A stretch of 43,989 nucleotides of DNA from NCBI GenBank assembly GCA_017459345.1, contig JAFUDC010000044.1, forward strand, positions 1-43,989, written 5' to 3'. Numbering within the stretch: position 1 is the first letter of the stretch; the number at the start of each line of letters is the position of its first letter. Positions 15,688 through 25,219 of the stretch are shown piece after piece. A model generated the notes under the pieces. The model did no database searches and had not been told where the DNA came from. It saw only the letters and a list, made by a program, of their open reading frames with translations. The position numbers were made by a program, and so were the translations under genes. This stretch comes from Eubacterium sp. (GTDB lineage: Bacteria; Bacillota; Clostridia; Lachnospirales; Lachnospiraceae).

Positions 15688-17079
15688 TTATGCCCTCTTC
15701 CACTTGACGCCGGCCCTGGTGTCTTCCAGAATAATGCCCTTTTCGGCCAGCATATCCCTGATCTCATCTGCTCTGGCAAAGTTTTTCGCCTTTCTGGCTG
15801 CCTGGCGTTCCTCGATCAGTGCCTCGATATCCGCATCAAGAAGGTCTTCCTCCTTGTCTGTCACGATGCCCAGGATATCGCAGAGCTTTGTGATGGTATC
15901 GTAAAGGTAATCAACATATTCCAGAGAACCTTTTGCTGCTGTGACATTGGAAAGCTTGACAAGCTCAAAGATGGCTGAGATAGCATCGGCTGTGTTAAAG
16001 TCATCCTCCATGGACTCCTCAAACTTACTAACCAGCGCCCCGGCCTCCTCCATATTCTTCTGATCTGATTCTGTAAGGCTGCCCTGGGCAGTCTTTTTCA
16101 GTTCACGAAGATTATCCACTGCCGTGAGGATCCTCTCAAGACCGTTCTTCGCTGCCTCCACCAGGGTATCGGAGAAATTCAGCGGACTTCTGTAGTGGGC
16201 GCTCAGCATAAAGAAGCGAATGATCTGCAGGGGATACTTCTCGCTGATCTCACGGACCGTGAAAAAGTTTCCGGCTGATTTTGACATTTTCTTATTGTCA
16301 ATATTCAAAAATGCATTATGCATCCAGTACTTGGCGAAGGGTTCATCATTTGCCGCCTCACTCTGGGCGATCTCGTTCTCATGATGAGGGAAGATCAGGT
16401 CCTCACCGCCGGCGTGTATGTCGATGGTGGTGCCGATATATTTCTTGGACATCTCGGAGCACTCGATATGCCAGCCCGGGCGTCCGTCTCCCCAGGGTGA
16501 CGGCCAGGAGGGTTCTCCTTCTTTCTTAGGCTTCCAGAGAACAAAGTCCATGGAATCCTCCTTCTCATCGCTGACGGCGATGCGGGCTCCTGCCCTCATG
16601 TCGTCCAGGTTCTTCTTGGACAGCTGGCCGTAATGTTCAAACTTCCTGGTGCGGAAATAGACGGTTCCATCCTTCTCATAGGCATAGCCCTTGTCGATCA
16701 GGTTCTGGATCATGACGATCATGCCGTCAATCTCCTCCGTAGCCTTGGGGTGGACGGTGGCCGGCTTCACATTAAGCCCTGCCATATCCTTCTTGCACTC
16801 CTCGATGAATCTCTCGGAGATTTCGGAAGCGGAAACGCCTTCCTCGTTGGCCTTCTTGATGATCTTGTCATCCACATCCGTAAAGTTGGATACGTAATTC
16901 ACATCATAGCCTTTATACTCAAAGTACCGGCGCACAGTATCAAAAACCACCATGGGTCTGGCATTACCGATGTGGATATAGTTATATACAGTCGGTCCGC
17001 AGACATACATGCCCACCTTGCCTTCATGAACCGGCACAAATTCTTCCTTCTGCTTGGTTAAAGTATTATAGAGTTTCAT
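15688..17079 (-). CDS. cysS: Cysteinyl-tRNA synthetase
   Basis: A class I aminoacyl-tRNA synthetase of 463 residues. Visible are [16 protein letters not shown] (zinc Cys and the HIGH-type motif HIGN), ECSEMS and [11 protein letters not shown] (zinc ligands), and KMSKSAGNF (KMSKS loop). I start it at ATG 17079 ([10 protein letters not shown]); AAAGGAGG lies 11-12 nt upstream, and the longer frame to 17121 runs through the ribosome site. A 177-nt leader without a T-box consensus separates it from ispF; that leader contains a small Cys-containing ORF and alternative hairpins. Confidence 0.95.
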   Translation of the reverse strand: MKLYNTLTKQKEEFVPVHEGKVGMYVCGPTVYNYIHIGNARPMVVFDTVRRYFEYKGYDVNYVSNFTDVDDKIIKKANEEGVSASEISERFIEECKKDMAGLNVKPATVHPKATEEIDGMIVMIQNLIDKGYAYEKDGTVYFRTRKFEHYGQLSKKNLDDMRAGARIAVSDEKEDSMDFVLWKPKKEGEPSWPSPWGDGRPGWHIECSEMSKKYIGTTIDIHAGGEDLIFPHHENEIAQSEAANDEPFAKYWMHNAFLNIDNKKMSKSAGNFFTVREISEKYPLQIIRFFMLSAHYRSPLNFSDTLVEAAKNGLERILTAVDNLRELKKTAQGSLTESDQKNMEEAGALVSKFEESMEDDFNTADAISAIFELVKLSNVTAAKGSLEYVDYLYDTITKLCDILGIVTDKEEDLLDADIEALIEERQAARKAKNFARADEIRDMLAEKGIILEDTRAGVKWKRA

Positions 17080-17123
17080 ACTAAAATAATCCTCCTTTAT
17101 AAGCGTTAGCTTTTCCTGCATCA

Positions 17124-17158
17124 GACAGGTTAAATCACTGTCTTACATCATCCGACAG
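17124..17158 (-). promoter_or_regulatory. Possible alternative hairpins in the cysS leader
   Basis: On the minus strand three segments CTGTC (17158-17154), GACAG (17142-17138) and CTGTC (17128-17124) allow the middle one to pair with either neighbour, as in attenuators. No T run follows, so transcription termination is not supported; translational control of cysS would be possible. Confidence 0.25.
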
Positions 17159-17171
17159 TTTTGCCGATTTG

Positions 17172-17264
17172 TCAAGATGATTCCAAATGAGTTGCCCAGC
17201 ACCATTTGATGATTTCCTTTGCACTCTTAGGCATCAACGATGCACTGCAGGTTCTATCAGTCAC
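17172..17264 (-). CDS. Possible 30-codon leader ORF before cysS
   Basis: A GTG-started frame overlaps the end of ispF and encodes 30 residues with two Cys (Cys6 and Cys22 in KWCWA), ending 92 nt before the cysS start. It has no obvious ribosome binding site apart from coupling to ispF. It may be a leader peptide, a relic of another gene or chance. No family recognised. Confidence 0.2.
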   Translation of the reverse strand: MTDRTCSASLMPKSAKEIIKWCWATHLESS

Positions 17265-17814
17265 CTTGCCGCATAGGACATCCACCGCAGCCCACACAGC
17301 CGGCAGCCCCCCCAATCAACACATCCGCTCCAACGTAGTTCTGGATCTCAGAGAGCAGGCAGACCGCACTTGCTGCCATACCAAGGCCCTCCCCGGTAAA
17401 GCCCAGGCCCTCCTCCGTGGTGGCCTTCACATTCACCTGGCCGGGAGATATGCCTAAAACTCCTGCAATATTCTCCTTCATGATTGGGATATAGGGGGCC
17501 AGTTTCGGTCTCTGGGCGATGATGGTAGAGTCGATATTCTCGATAAAATATCCCCTTTCCTCCAGGAGACCTCTCACATGGGATAAAAGCTCCATGCTGT
17601 CCGCCCCCTTATAGGCCGGGTCCGTATCCGGAAAATGCTGTCCTATGTCCCCGAGGGCCGCTGCGCCGAGCAGAGCATCCATGATGGCATGGACCAGCAC
17701 ATCCGCATCGGAATGTCCCAGCAGTCCCTTCTCATAGGGAATCTCCACTCCGCCTAGAATCAGCTTTCTATCTTCCACCAGCCGGTGTACATCATATCCG
17801 CTGCCTATTCTCAT
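17257..17814 (-). CDS. ispF: 2-C-methyl-D-erythritol 2,4-cyclodiphosphate synthase with Cys-rich tail
   Basis: IspF of the non-mevalonate isoprenoid pathway, which cyclises CDP-methylerythritol 2-phosphate. Metal ligands Asp8 and His10 (GYDVH) and His42 are present, as are [23 protein letters not shown] and [16 protein letters not shown]. The usual protein ends near residue 157-160. Here about 25 extra residues follow, ending with Cys173-x2-Cys176-x2-Cys179 in a Gly-rich stretch. That tail could bind metal or an iron-sulfur cluster. The stop codon follows the tail directly. GGAGGAGG precedes ATG 17814. The gene lies between two tRNAs and cysS. Confidence 0.95.
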   Translation of the reverse strand: MRIGSGYDVHRLVEDRKLILGGVEIPYEKGLLGHSDADVLVHAIMDALLGAAALGDIGQHFPDTDPAYKGADSMELLSHVRGLLEERGYFIENIDSTIIAQRPKLAPYIPIMKENIAGVLGISPGQVNVKATTEEGLGFTGEGLGMAASAVCLLSEIQNYVGADVLIGGAAGCVGCGGCPMRQGD

Positions 17815-17861
17815 CCTAGTCCTCCTCCGTGTCCAAAACAGGCTTTTTGGGTATAAAAAAA

Positions 17862-17935
17862 TAGCGGGAACTGGATTTGAACCAGCGACACCACGGGTAT
17901 GAACCGTGTGCTCTAGCCAACTGAGCTATCCCGCC
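17862..17935 (-). tRNA. tRNA-Met (anticodon CAT)
   Basis: A complete 74-nt cloverleaf on the minus strand. The acceptor stem GGCGGGA pairs with TCCCGCT (first pair G-U), the D arm has GCTC/GAGC, the anticodon loop is TTCATAC and the T loop is TTCAAAT. CCA is not encoded. The full acceptor pairing suggests the elongator type. Upstream on the same strand is tRNA-Val. Confidence 0.93.
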
Positions 17936-17954
17936 ATAAATGTTAAAATGAAAG

Positions 17955-18027
17955 TGGGACCTACAGGGCTCGAACCTGTGACCCTCTGCTTGTAAGGCAG
18001 ATGCTCTCCCAGCTGAGCTAAGATCCC
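17955..18027 (-). tRNA. tRNA-Val (anticodon TAC)
   Basis: A complete 73-nt cloverleaf on the minus strand. The acceptor stem GGGATCT pairs with AGGTCCC with one G-U pair, the anticodon loop is CTTACAA and the T arm is ACAGG-TTCGAGC-CCTGT. CCA is not encoded. It is 19 nt upstream of tRNA-Met and likely in the same transcript. Confidence 0.94.
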
Positions 18028-18093
18028 ACATCACTCAACAGACGATATTATACTATAGGAGTTTGAGTTTTGTCAATTGTTTTTTGATTTTTT

Positions 18094-18579
18094 TCAGCGC
18101 ATATTCCGAAACAGATTCATAATCATAACAGCCGCGATCACAATCAGGATCACCGGCAGCAAAATCCGCACAACCATACCCACAAGCAGGAGGACTGCGA
18201 TAAGTACAAGGATCCGCCCTAGCTGACCCAGGGCATGATCAACCGGGCCGGATTCGGGTTCTCCCACAATTTCTTCATGGGTTCTGTCAAATGTATCGCC
18301 AAATACGGTATCTCTTCTGGCATATTCCTCATAGGCATCTCTCCTGCCGATCCCGCTTTCATGGGCTGCCTCTTCCTCCAATCCATGAGCATCGATGATG
18401 GACCGGGCAATGTAGCGGGCGCCTCCAAGCTCTGTAAGAATCTCCTCGTCACTTCTTCCTGCAGCCTCCTGATCACGGAAATAATCTCTGTAATAGGCGA
18501 TGGATTCGGCAAACTCCCGATCAGATACCTCACCCTGGAGGCACTCCTCAAGCTCCGCAAAAAATTCCTGTTTGTTCAT
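18094..18579 (-). CDS. DUF1700 (HAAS-type) membrane protein
   Basis: A 161-residue protein. The N-terminal 70 residues match the HAAS/DUF1700 alpha-helical domain (MNKQEFFAELEECLQ, then EFAESIAYYRDYFRD and DEEILTELGGARYIARSII). A charged linker follows, and the C terminus is a long hydrophobic region of two possible transmembrane segments (about 118-155, LVLIAVLLLVGMVVRILLPV). Such proteins often partner with PadR-type regulators or DUF4097 adhesin-like proteins, but none is next to it here. Function unknown. The tRNA pair lies downstream. Confidence 0.8.
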   Translation of the reverse strand: MNKQEFFAELEECLQGEVSDREFAESIAYYRDYFRDQEAAGRSDEEILTELGGARYIARSIIDAHGLEEEAAHESGIGRRDAYEEYARRDTVFGDTFDRTHEEIVGEPESGPVDHALGQLGRILVLIAVLLLVGMVVRILLPVILIVIAAVMIMNLFRNMR

Positions 18580-18620
18580 TTATGTTATTTTATCCTTTCT
18601 GTGTATATCTATAAATTTAA

Positions 18621-19712
18621 CTACTCATAAGCCAGATTAAAATACAGGGTCACCCAGGGCTCTTTTCCGATTGCCTGCATATTCAGTGATTCAGCTCCGC
18701 TCAGGGGAAAGAGAAACTGCAGGGCGGACTCGGAATAAGCTTCTTTACTGTAATCCTTCACCTGTACCTGAAAATGATCCGGGCTTTCCTCACTGAAAAT
18801 CTCCATACAGGCTTTGGTAAATTCGTCGAAATCATCGCATGCCAGTTCATTTATGGCAAAGTAATTATAATCTCCTCCGAGGGCCTCCTGGTATGCATCC
18901 TCATCCCAGGAATGATCCATGGCCATCAGGCTGTCATCCTCGTTGAAGTATTGGTAGAGGATCCGGTCGGGATTATCGGGAGCCGGGTCATCCCAGGTGA
19001 CATCCACATGGTACCAGGACCCGCCGAGCTTAACCAGGTTCCAGGCGTGGTTTTCCCCATCTGCCTTTCCGGATATCATCCGGCACTCCACATCGGTCAG
19101 ATCACAGAGGAGCTTCATGGCCTGGGCATATCCGTTGCAGACAGCCTTTCCTTCCACCAATGCGCCTAAGGAGGAGTAGGCCGGCGAATCTTCCGACTCA
19201 TCCCCGTCCGGATATCCATACTCCACATGCTTGACAAGATAATCGTGTATTCTCTTCTCCTTACGGTAAGGACTTGTCTTTTTGCCGCCGATTTCAGGAA
19301 GAAGCTTCCTGCATGCTTGAAGCAGCCTGGCTGCATCTTTCCTGTCTTCCGGTATTGGTTCTCCCTTAAGTATTGCTCTCTCCACGTAATAATTGTCATA
19401 TATCTCACAGTAGAGAGTAATGTAGGAACGCTTCAGCAGCTCTACGGTCCGTATCTTATATCCGGTTACGCATCCGTAGAATCCGTCATGCTCTTTGTTC
19501 AGATATTCCAGATCTTCTTTCCCGATCTCCTTTGTCTCAAAGGAAATCTCCGTCTGACCTTCTGATAATCCCTGCTCCACCTTTTTAATCAGTTCCGCCT
19601 TGCTGCTGATCACATCCGCCGAGGCAAGAACATCCTTTCCCCGGCTTAAACCGCAGCCGTCAAGCATGAGCAGGGCAAAAAGCAGCAGGATAAGGGCAGT
19701 TTTTTTCACCAT
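18621..19712 (-). CDS. Transglutaminase-like lipoprotein
   Basis: A 363-residue exported protein. The N terminus is a lipoprotein signal peptide (hydrophobic stretch ending LMLDGC, Cys at residue 20), so it should be anchored outside the membrane. Residues about 150-245 form a transglutaminase-like core: RIHDYLVKHVEYGY, then catalytic Cys in KAVCNGYAQAMKLLCD, His in GENHAWNLVK and Asp in WYHVDVTWDDP. It may act as a protease or cross-linker on cell-wall or protein substrates. The C-terminal 100 residues are not recognised. AAAGGAT stands before ATG 19712. It is 41 bp upstream of the DUF1700 gene. Confidence 0.88.
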   Translation of the reverse strand: MVKKTALILLLFALLMLDGCGLSRGKDVLASADVISSKAELIKKVEQGLSEGQTEISFETKEIGKEDLEYLNKEHDGFYGCVTGYKIRTVELLKRSYITLYCEIYDNYYVERAILKGEPIPEDRKDAARLLQACRKLLPEIGGKKTSPYRKEKRIHDYLVKHVEYGYPDGDESEDSPAYSSLGALVEGKAVCNGYAQAMKLLCDLTDVECRMISGKADGENHAWNLVKLGGSWYHVDVTWDDPAPDNPDRILYQYFNEDDSLMAMDHSWDEDAYQEALGGDYNYFAINELACDDFDEFTKACMEIFSEESPDHFQVQVKDYSKEAYSESALQFLFPLSGAESLNMQAIGKEPWVTLYFNLAYE

Positions 19713-19782
19713 CTGCTATCCTTTCATTAATTAATTCTTTCTCCCCCTAGAGAGGAGGGAGTCTTCTCCTATCTGATAAATA

Positions 19783-20163
19783 CTACATGGACAGGTCCGC
19801 AAGAATCTCCTCTGTCCTGGCTACATCCGACGGGTAGAAGATCATCTGGCTTCCTTCTTCCGTGGCAAATGCATACATGTACTCCAGGTTGATATTGGCA
19901 TTGGCTATGGCCACCAGCATCCTTGCCAGAGCTCCTGAATCGGAAGGAATCCTGACCCGGATGACATCCGTCAGCTCCACGGGATATCCGTGCCGCTTTA
20001 ATATAGTGGCAACACCTTCAGGGTCTGCCACGATCAGCCGGGTTACCGTATCTGCCATGCTGATGGCCTCCACCTCAATATTCTCCTGGTCAAGGATATC
20101 CATGACTTCTCTTAATTTGCCTTCTTTATTCTCAACACGGGCCGTCACCTGTTTTACGATCAT
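19783..20163 (-). CDS. Tandem ACT-domain protein
   Basis: A 126-residue protein built of two ACT domains. The first spans about 1-65 (VKQVTARVENKEGKLREVMD, ISMADTVTRLIV) and the second about 68-126 (DVIRVRIPSDSGALARMLVA, INLEYMYAFA). Stand-alone ACT proteins bind amino acids and act as sensors; some occur beside phenylacetate-CoA ligase genes. No such gene is present here. A GAGGGGG ribosome site precedes ATG 20163. It lies just beyond the groEL terminator and is likely a separate unit. Confidence 0.85.
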   Translation of the reverse strand: MIVKQVTARVENKEGKLREVMDILDQENIEVEAISMADTVTRLIVADPEGVATILKRHGYPVELTDVIRVRIPSDSGALARMLVAIANANINLEYMYAFATEEGSQMIFYPSDVARTEEILADLSM

Positions 20164-20276
20164 ATAAATCCCCCTCTTTAGATTATTCTATGGTACTACT
20201 CAGGATCCCATTTTTCCTGATGCTGAATAGATACATCATACCCTACTTCAGCCTAAAAAGCAACGACCTGATGATA

Positions 20277-20320
20277 AAAGCTCCCGGACAGAGAATCTCT
20301 TCTGTATCCGGGAGCTTTTT
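20277..20320. terminator. Bidirectional terminator after groEL
   Basis: AAAAGCTCCCGG (20277-20288) pairs with CCGGGAGCTTTT (20308-20319); T runs flank the stem on both strands. It ends the groESL transcript on the minus strand. Confidence 0.85.
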
Positions 20321-20339
20321 AATCATTTCTTATATGGAA

Positions 20340-21986
<1,647 letters not shown>

Positions 21987-22074
21987 TTACATATTTAGAA
22001 TCTGCATGCCTTCTATTCTATATAAAATATATCCTACATACCTTTTATCCGGCATACAGTCGATACAGCAATAA

Positions 22075-22347
22075 TTACTCAACGATTGCCAGGATATCTC
22101 CCTGTCTTACGATGATGTACTCTTCCTCTTCCATCTTCACATTGGTTCCTGAATATTTGGAATAGATAACTTTCTGACCCACAGCAACTTCCATCTTCAC
22201 ATCTTCGGTTCCCGGTCCGACTGCTACGACTTCTGCTTCCTGCGGCTTCTCCTGTGCAGAACCTGTAAGGATAATACCGGACTGTGTCTTGGTCTCAGCC
22301 TCAAGCTGCTTTAATACGACTCTGTCTGCTAAAGGTACTAACTTCAT
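22075..22347 (-). CDS. groES: 10-kDa co-chaperonin GroES
   Basis: A 90-residue co-chaperonin that caps GroEL. Visible are MKLVPLADRVVLKQLEAETK, the mobile-loop SGIILTGSAQEKPQEAEVVAVGPG and VIYSKYSGTNVKMEEEEYIIV. I choose ATG 22347 because AGGAGG is 9 nt upstream; the ATG two codons earlier is only 3 nt from it. It is the first gene of the groESL operon, with a CIRCE operator and sigma-A-type promoter upstream. Confidence 0.97.
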   Translation of the reverse strand: MKLVPLADRVVLKQLEAETKTQSGIILTGSAQEKPQEAEVVAVGPGTEDVKMEVAVGQKVIYSKYSGTNVKMEEEEYIIVRQGDILAIVE

Positions 22348-22406
22348 AATCATATGCCTCCTGTAAAATTAAACCTGTTTGATTCAAAATCTATTTTAGG
22401 GTTTTG

Positions 22407-22433
22407 TTAGCACTCATCAATATCGAGTGCTAA
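22407..22433. promoter_or_regulatory. CIRCE operator (HrcA binding site)
   Basis: TTAGCACTC (22407-22415), a 9-nt spacer and GAGTGCTAA (22425-22433) give a perfect CIRCE. It lies between the groES promoter and start codon, so HrcA should repress groESL at normal temperature. No hrcA gene is in the window. Confidence 0.96.
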
Positions 22434-22444
22434 TCACTTCGTCT

Positions 22445-22473
22445 ATAATATGTTTTTTCCCTGATAAATGCAA
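22445..22473 (-). promoter_or_regulatory. Sigma-A-type promoter of groESL
   Basis: On the minus strand the -35 box TTGCAT (22473-22468) and the -10 box TATTAT (22450-22445) are separated by 17 bp. Transcription would start just upstream of CIRCE. The rest of 22474-22617 is AT-rich without recognisable features. Confidence 0.75.
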
Positions 22474-22617
22474 ATGACAAATCCCTGTAAATCGGTAATT
22501 ATTATATTATATCTCTATTTATCTCTATTATTCTTCTATTATCTCACTTTTTTATTCATTTCTGCCTGTTATTCTTATATACGTTTATTCATATTTTGAA
22601 ATTCTCAATAATCAGAT

Positions 22618-22650
22618 ACGAAAAGAGCAGCCCTCATGTAAGCGGGCTGC
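22618..22650 (-). terminator. Terminator overlapping the end of the 51-residue gene
   Basis: On the minus strand GCAGCCC (22650-22644) pairs with GGGCTGC (22633-22627), followed by TCTTTT. The stop codon of the small gene lies in the loop. It ends the polysaccharide deacetylase unit. Confidence 0.7.
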
Positions 22651-22789
22651 CCTCGTTTGCTTTCTTATCTTCTTTTTTCATCTGCTTCATGTGCCGGCGG
22701 GCTTTCTCGTAGATATCATAGGGTTCCTGATAGCGGGGACTGTAGTCATTGTGGTAGCGGCCCGCTTTCAGGTCACCATTTCTATTCAT
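22634..22789 (-). CDS. Small basic protein, 51 residues
   Basis: A 51-residue frame beginning ATG 22789, overlapping the deacetylase stop by 8 bp (ATGAATAG). The protein is highly charged and basic: RYHNDYSPRYQEPYDIYEKA, then a Lys/Arg-rich helix RRHMKQMKKEDKK. No family recognised. The overlap, the terminator exactly at its end and its even composition support a real, translationally coupled gene. Its role is unknown; it may act with the deacetylase or simply share its message. Confidence 0.55.
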   Translation of the reverse strand: MNRNGDLKAGRYHNDYSPRYQEPYDIYEKARRHMKQMKKEDKKANEGSPLT

Positions 22790-23963
22790 CTTCAATGTCT
22801 GTTTCATCGATCTCCTGCTCCGTATCCGATGCGGTGGTCGCCTGACTCTCGTCTCCTGCCGGTGCCGTCTCCCCGGAGGATTCCGTGGTGGGGTCGGTGC
22901 GGAAATGGATGGTACCCGGATCCAGGGTTTCGCCTCTGTACTTATAGAGCTCGGAGACGGTAACCAGCTGGAAGCCCTCCTCCATCAGGTCGGGAACGAA
23001 TCTCTGCACTGCGGCGACATTGTACTCATGGATATCGTGGAGCAGGACCACATCACCGTCCGTGGCCTTCATGACCATCTGGTAGGTAGCGTCCGCATTC
23101 TTGGTCTTCCAGTCCTCGGTGTCCAGGGACCAGTTGATACAGCACAGGCCGTATTTGCCCACGGCGTTAAGGACCGTCTTATCCGCTGATCCGTAAGGCG
23201 GACGCATGAGGGTGGGGGCAACGCCCAGCACACTCTTGTTGGCCTCCACTGCCTTGGATATCTCCTGGTCCAGGGCAGAAGCAGACAAGGTGGTAAGCTG
23301 TACATGGCTGTAAGTATGGGTTCCCACTTCCATGCCCAGGTCATACTCTCTCTGGACAGTCTCGGGATAGTAATTCACGTTCTGTCCCAGACAGAAGAAG
23401 GTTGCCTTGGCATAATTCTCCTCCAGGGCATCCAGCATGACATTGGTTGTGTCCGGATAAGGACCGTCATCAAATGTAATGGCTACCATGGGCTTTGACG
23501 GATCAATCTCAGGCAGGATCCGCAGCTCGAAGGACTGGGACAGGCCTGAGCCATCGGTGGCCTCCGCCGTCACTGTGACTGTGTTCTTCTCGCTGTCCTC
23601 GGCCGGTGTCAGCACGCCGTCCGAAGAAACCTCCACCAGGTCTTCATCATCTCCGCCGCTGGTGGTCCACTTAAAGTCGGTGTTGCTTGCATCCGCCGGT
23701 TCGTACTTGATATCCAGCTGCATGGTCTCTCCAACCCGGATATAGCCCTGGGGGGCTGTGATGGTCAGGCTGGTCATGGGCCTGCTGTTATCCACCTTCT
23801 TCTCGGTGGTGGCCTCCGCTGCCTTTTTCTTATTCTCCTTGCCGCTGATGGTGTCAGTGGAAGAGGTTCCGGTCAGGCGTCTGAGGATCGTGAAGATTCC
23901 GCAGAGCAGGACAAGAACCACAACAACCGCGACGATATATTGAACTATTTTCCCTTTTTTCAT
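22782..23963 (-). CDS. Membrane-anchored polysaccharide deacetylase (NodB domain)
   Basis: A 393-residue protein with an N-terminal membrane anchor (about 8-28), a Thr/Lys-rich linker, an Ig-like (BIg2) domain at about 63-150 (ITAPQGYIRVGETMQLDI, then SSDGVLTPAE) and a NodB deacetylase domain at about 158-345. Metal and catalytic motifs are complete: TFDDGP with Asp165/Asp166, H216-TYS-H220, RPPYGS (254-259), DTEDW and LLHDIH. It probably deacetylates peptidoglycan or another surface glycan outside the cell. The tail is Thr/Ser/Glu-rich. ATG 23963 has a good Shine-Dalgarno (AGGAGG). A 51-residue gene overlaps its stop. Confidence 0.93.
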   Translation of the reverse strand: MKKGKIVQYIVAVVVVLVLLCGIFTILRRLTGTSSTDTISGKENKKKAAEATTEKKVDNSRPMTSLTITAPQGYIRVGETMQLDIKYEPADASNTDFKWTTSGGDDEDLVEVSSDGVLTPAEDSEKNTVTVTAEATDGSGLSQSFELRILPEIDPSKPMVAITFDDGPYPDTTNVMLDALEENYAKATFFCLGQNVNYYPETVQREYDLGMEVGTHTYSHVQLTTLSASALDQEISKAVEANKSVLGVAPTLMRPPYGSADKTVLNAVGKYGLCCINWSLDTEDWKTKNADATYQMVMKATDGDVVLLHDIHEYNVAAVQRFVPDLMEEGFQLVTVSELYKYRGETLDPGTIHFRTDPTTESSGETAPAGDESQATTASDTEQEIDETDIEDE

Positions 23964-24017
23964 AAATACCTCCTGCAGTTAACTATATCGGATAGGGGAG
24001 AGCCTTATCACGCACAA

Positions 24018-24046
24018 AGGCGAAAACCAAAGATTGATTTTCGCCT
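24018..24046 (-). terminator. Probable terminator after efp
   Basis: AGGCGAAAA (24018-24026) and TTTTCGCCT (24038-24046) form a 9-bp stem with an 11-nt loop. A short T-rich stretch follows on the minus strand (TTTGTG), so it is a moderate terminator. Confidence 0.55.
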
Positions 24047-24068
24047 GATCATGTTCTTGTGGTAATCT

Positions 24069-24626
24069 TTAAACTCTGGAAAGATACTCTCCGGTTCTTG
24101 TATCGATCTTTAATCTGTCGCCAAGGTTAACAAATAGCGGTACGTAAACCACAGCGCCGGTCTCCACGGTACATGGCTTGGTAGCACCTGTTGCCGTATT
24201 GCCCTTCTCGCCAGGCTCACACTCTGTCACTTCAAGCTCAACAAACATAGGAGGCTCAACAGCAAAGATCTCGCCGTTATGGGAAACCATCTTGACCTCA
24301 TCGTTCTCGCGGACAAACTTAAGCGCATCGCCGATCACATCAGCGCCAAGGCCAATCTGATCATAGGTCTCTGTATTCATGAAATAGAACAAATCACCAT
24401 CATTATATAAGTACTGCATATCTGTTCTCTCGATACGAGCCTGGTTGAACTTCTCGGTAGGACGGAAGCTCTTCTCAACGGCACCGCCGTTCTTGATGTT
24501 CTTAAGCTTGGTTCTTACGAAGGCTGCACCTTTCCCGGGCTTAACATGCTGAAACTCAATAACCTGGTATACATTACCTTCCATCTCGATGGTCAGACCA
24601 TTCTTGAAATCGCCTGCAGAAATCAT
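24069..24626 (-). CDS. efp: Translation elongation factor P
   Basis: A 185-residue EF-P that relieves ribosome stalling at polyproline. The N-terminal KOW-like domain has [20 protein letters not shown]. The modification loop carries Lys at PGKGAA, the residue modified in other bacteria. The OB domains contain [16 protein letters not shown], and the C terminus is [14 protein letters not shown]. Length is normal. No modification enzyme gene (epmA, ymfI) is visible. GAGGAGG precedes ATG 24626. YqeG lies 44 bp upstream, so co-transcription is likely. Confidence 0.97.
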   Translation of the reverse strand: MISAGDFKNGLTIEMEGNVYQVIEFQHVKPGKGAAFVRTKLKNIKNGGAVEKSFRPTEKFNQARIERTDMQYLYNDGDLFYFMNTETYDQIGLGADVIGDALKFVRENDEVKMVSHNGEIFAVEPPMFVELEVTECEPGEKGNTATGATKPCTVETGAVVYVPLFVNLGDRLKIDTRTGEYLSRV

Positions 24627-24670
24627 ATCTGAATTCCTCCTCTGTAAAGTACTTTTCTCTGTTAAATATT

Positions 24671-25201
24671 CTATAATAAATGTGTCCGTTTTTCAACTCT
24701 TTTTTTCCTTTGCTCCCTGAGATAGAAAAACATGACAATTTTCTCAAGGTAGCGCTTGAGCACAATCTGAATCTCTTCCTTAGGGTGAATGGGATCGACC
24801 AGAAGAGCCCGGATTCCCGCTCTCTTAGCCCCCCAGACATCTGTAAATATCTGATCACCCACAAACAGGGTACTCAGTTCCTGGGTGCCCATCTCCTCCA
24901 CCCCCTTAAGATATCCCTTAGCCAGAGGCTTGCCGGCCTTGTAAACATAATAGCAGCCCACCGCATCGGCAAAGGACTTTACCCGGGGCTCCTTGTTGTT
25001 GGAAATCAGGCAGGTTTTAAATCCTATGGCATGAAGGCGGGCAAACAGCCCGACTGCCCTCTCATCTGCCGGGGCATCATGGGGCACCAGGGTATTGTCG
25101 ATGTCAAAAAGGATTCCCCGGTATCCCTTCTCATAGTAGCTCTCATATGGTATATCATAGGCAGAATCCAGATATTCATCCGGATAAAATATGTGCAGCA
25201 T
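24671..25201 (-). CDS. YqeG family HAD phosphatase
   Basis: A 176-residue HAD superfamily IIIA phosphatase. Motif I is [13 protein letters not shown] (nucleophile Asp and general acid Asp), motif II is [10 protein letters not shown], the lysine motif is AGKPLAKGY and motif III is [13 protein letters not shown]. YqeG proteins are implicated in phosphatidylglycerophosphate dephosphorylation (PgpA/GEP4 relatives) or ribosome-linked roles; the sequence does not separate these. The C terminus is basic and hydrophobic. It has AAAGGAG before ATG 25201 and is followed by efp. Confidence 0.92.
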   Translation of the reverse strand: MLHIFYPDEYLDSAYDIPYESYYEKGYRGILFDIDNTLVPHDAPADERAVGLFARLHAIGFKTCLISNNKEPRVKSFADAVGCYYVYKAGKPLAKGYLKGVEEMGTQELSTLFVGDQIFTDVWGAKRAGIRALLVDPIHPKEEIQIVLKRYLEKIVMFFYLREQRKKRVEKRTHLL

Positions 25202-25219
25202 AGTGCTCCTTTCAGTTAT

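Noticed and set aside
17080..17256. T-box leader for cysS
   Set aside because: No T-box consensus sequence and no terminator/antiterminator pair is visible.
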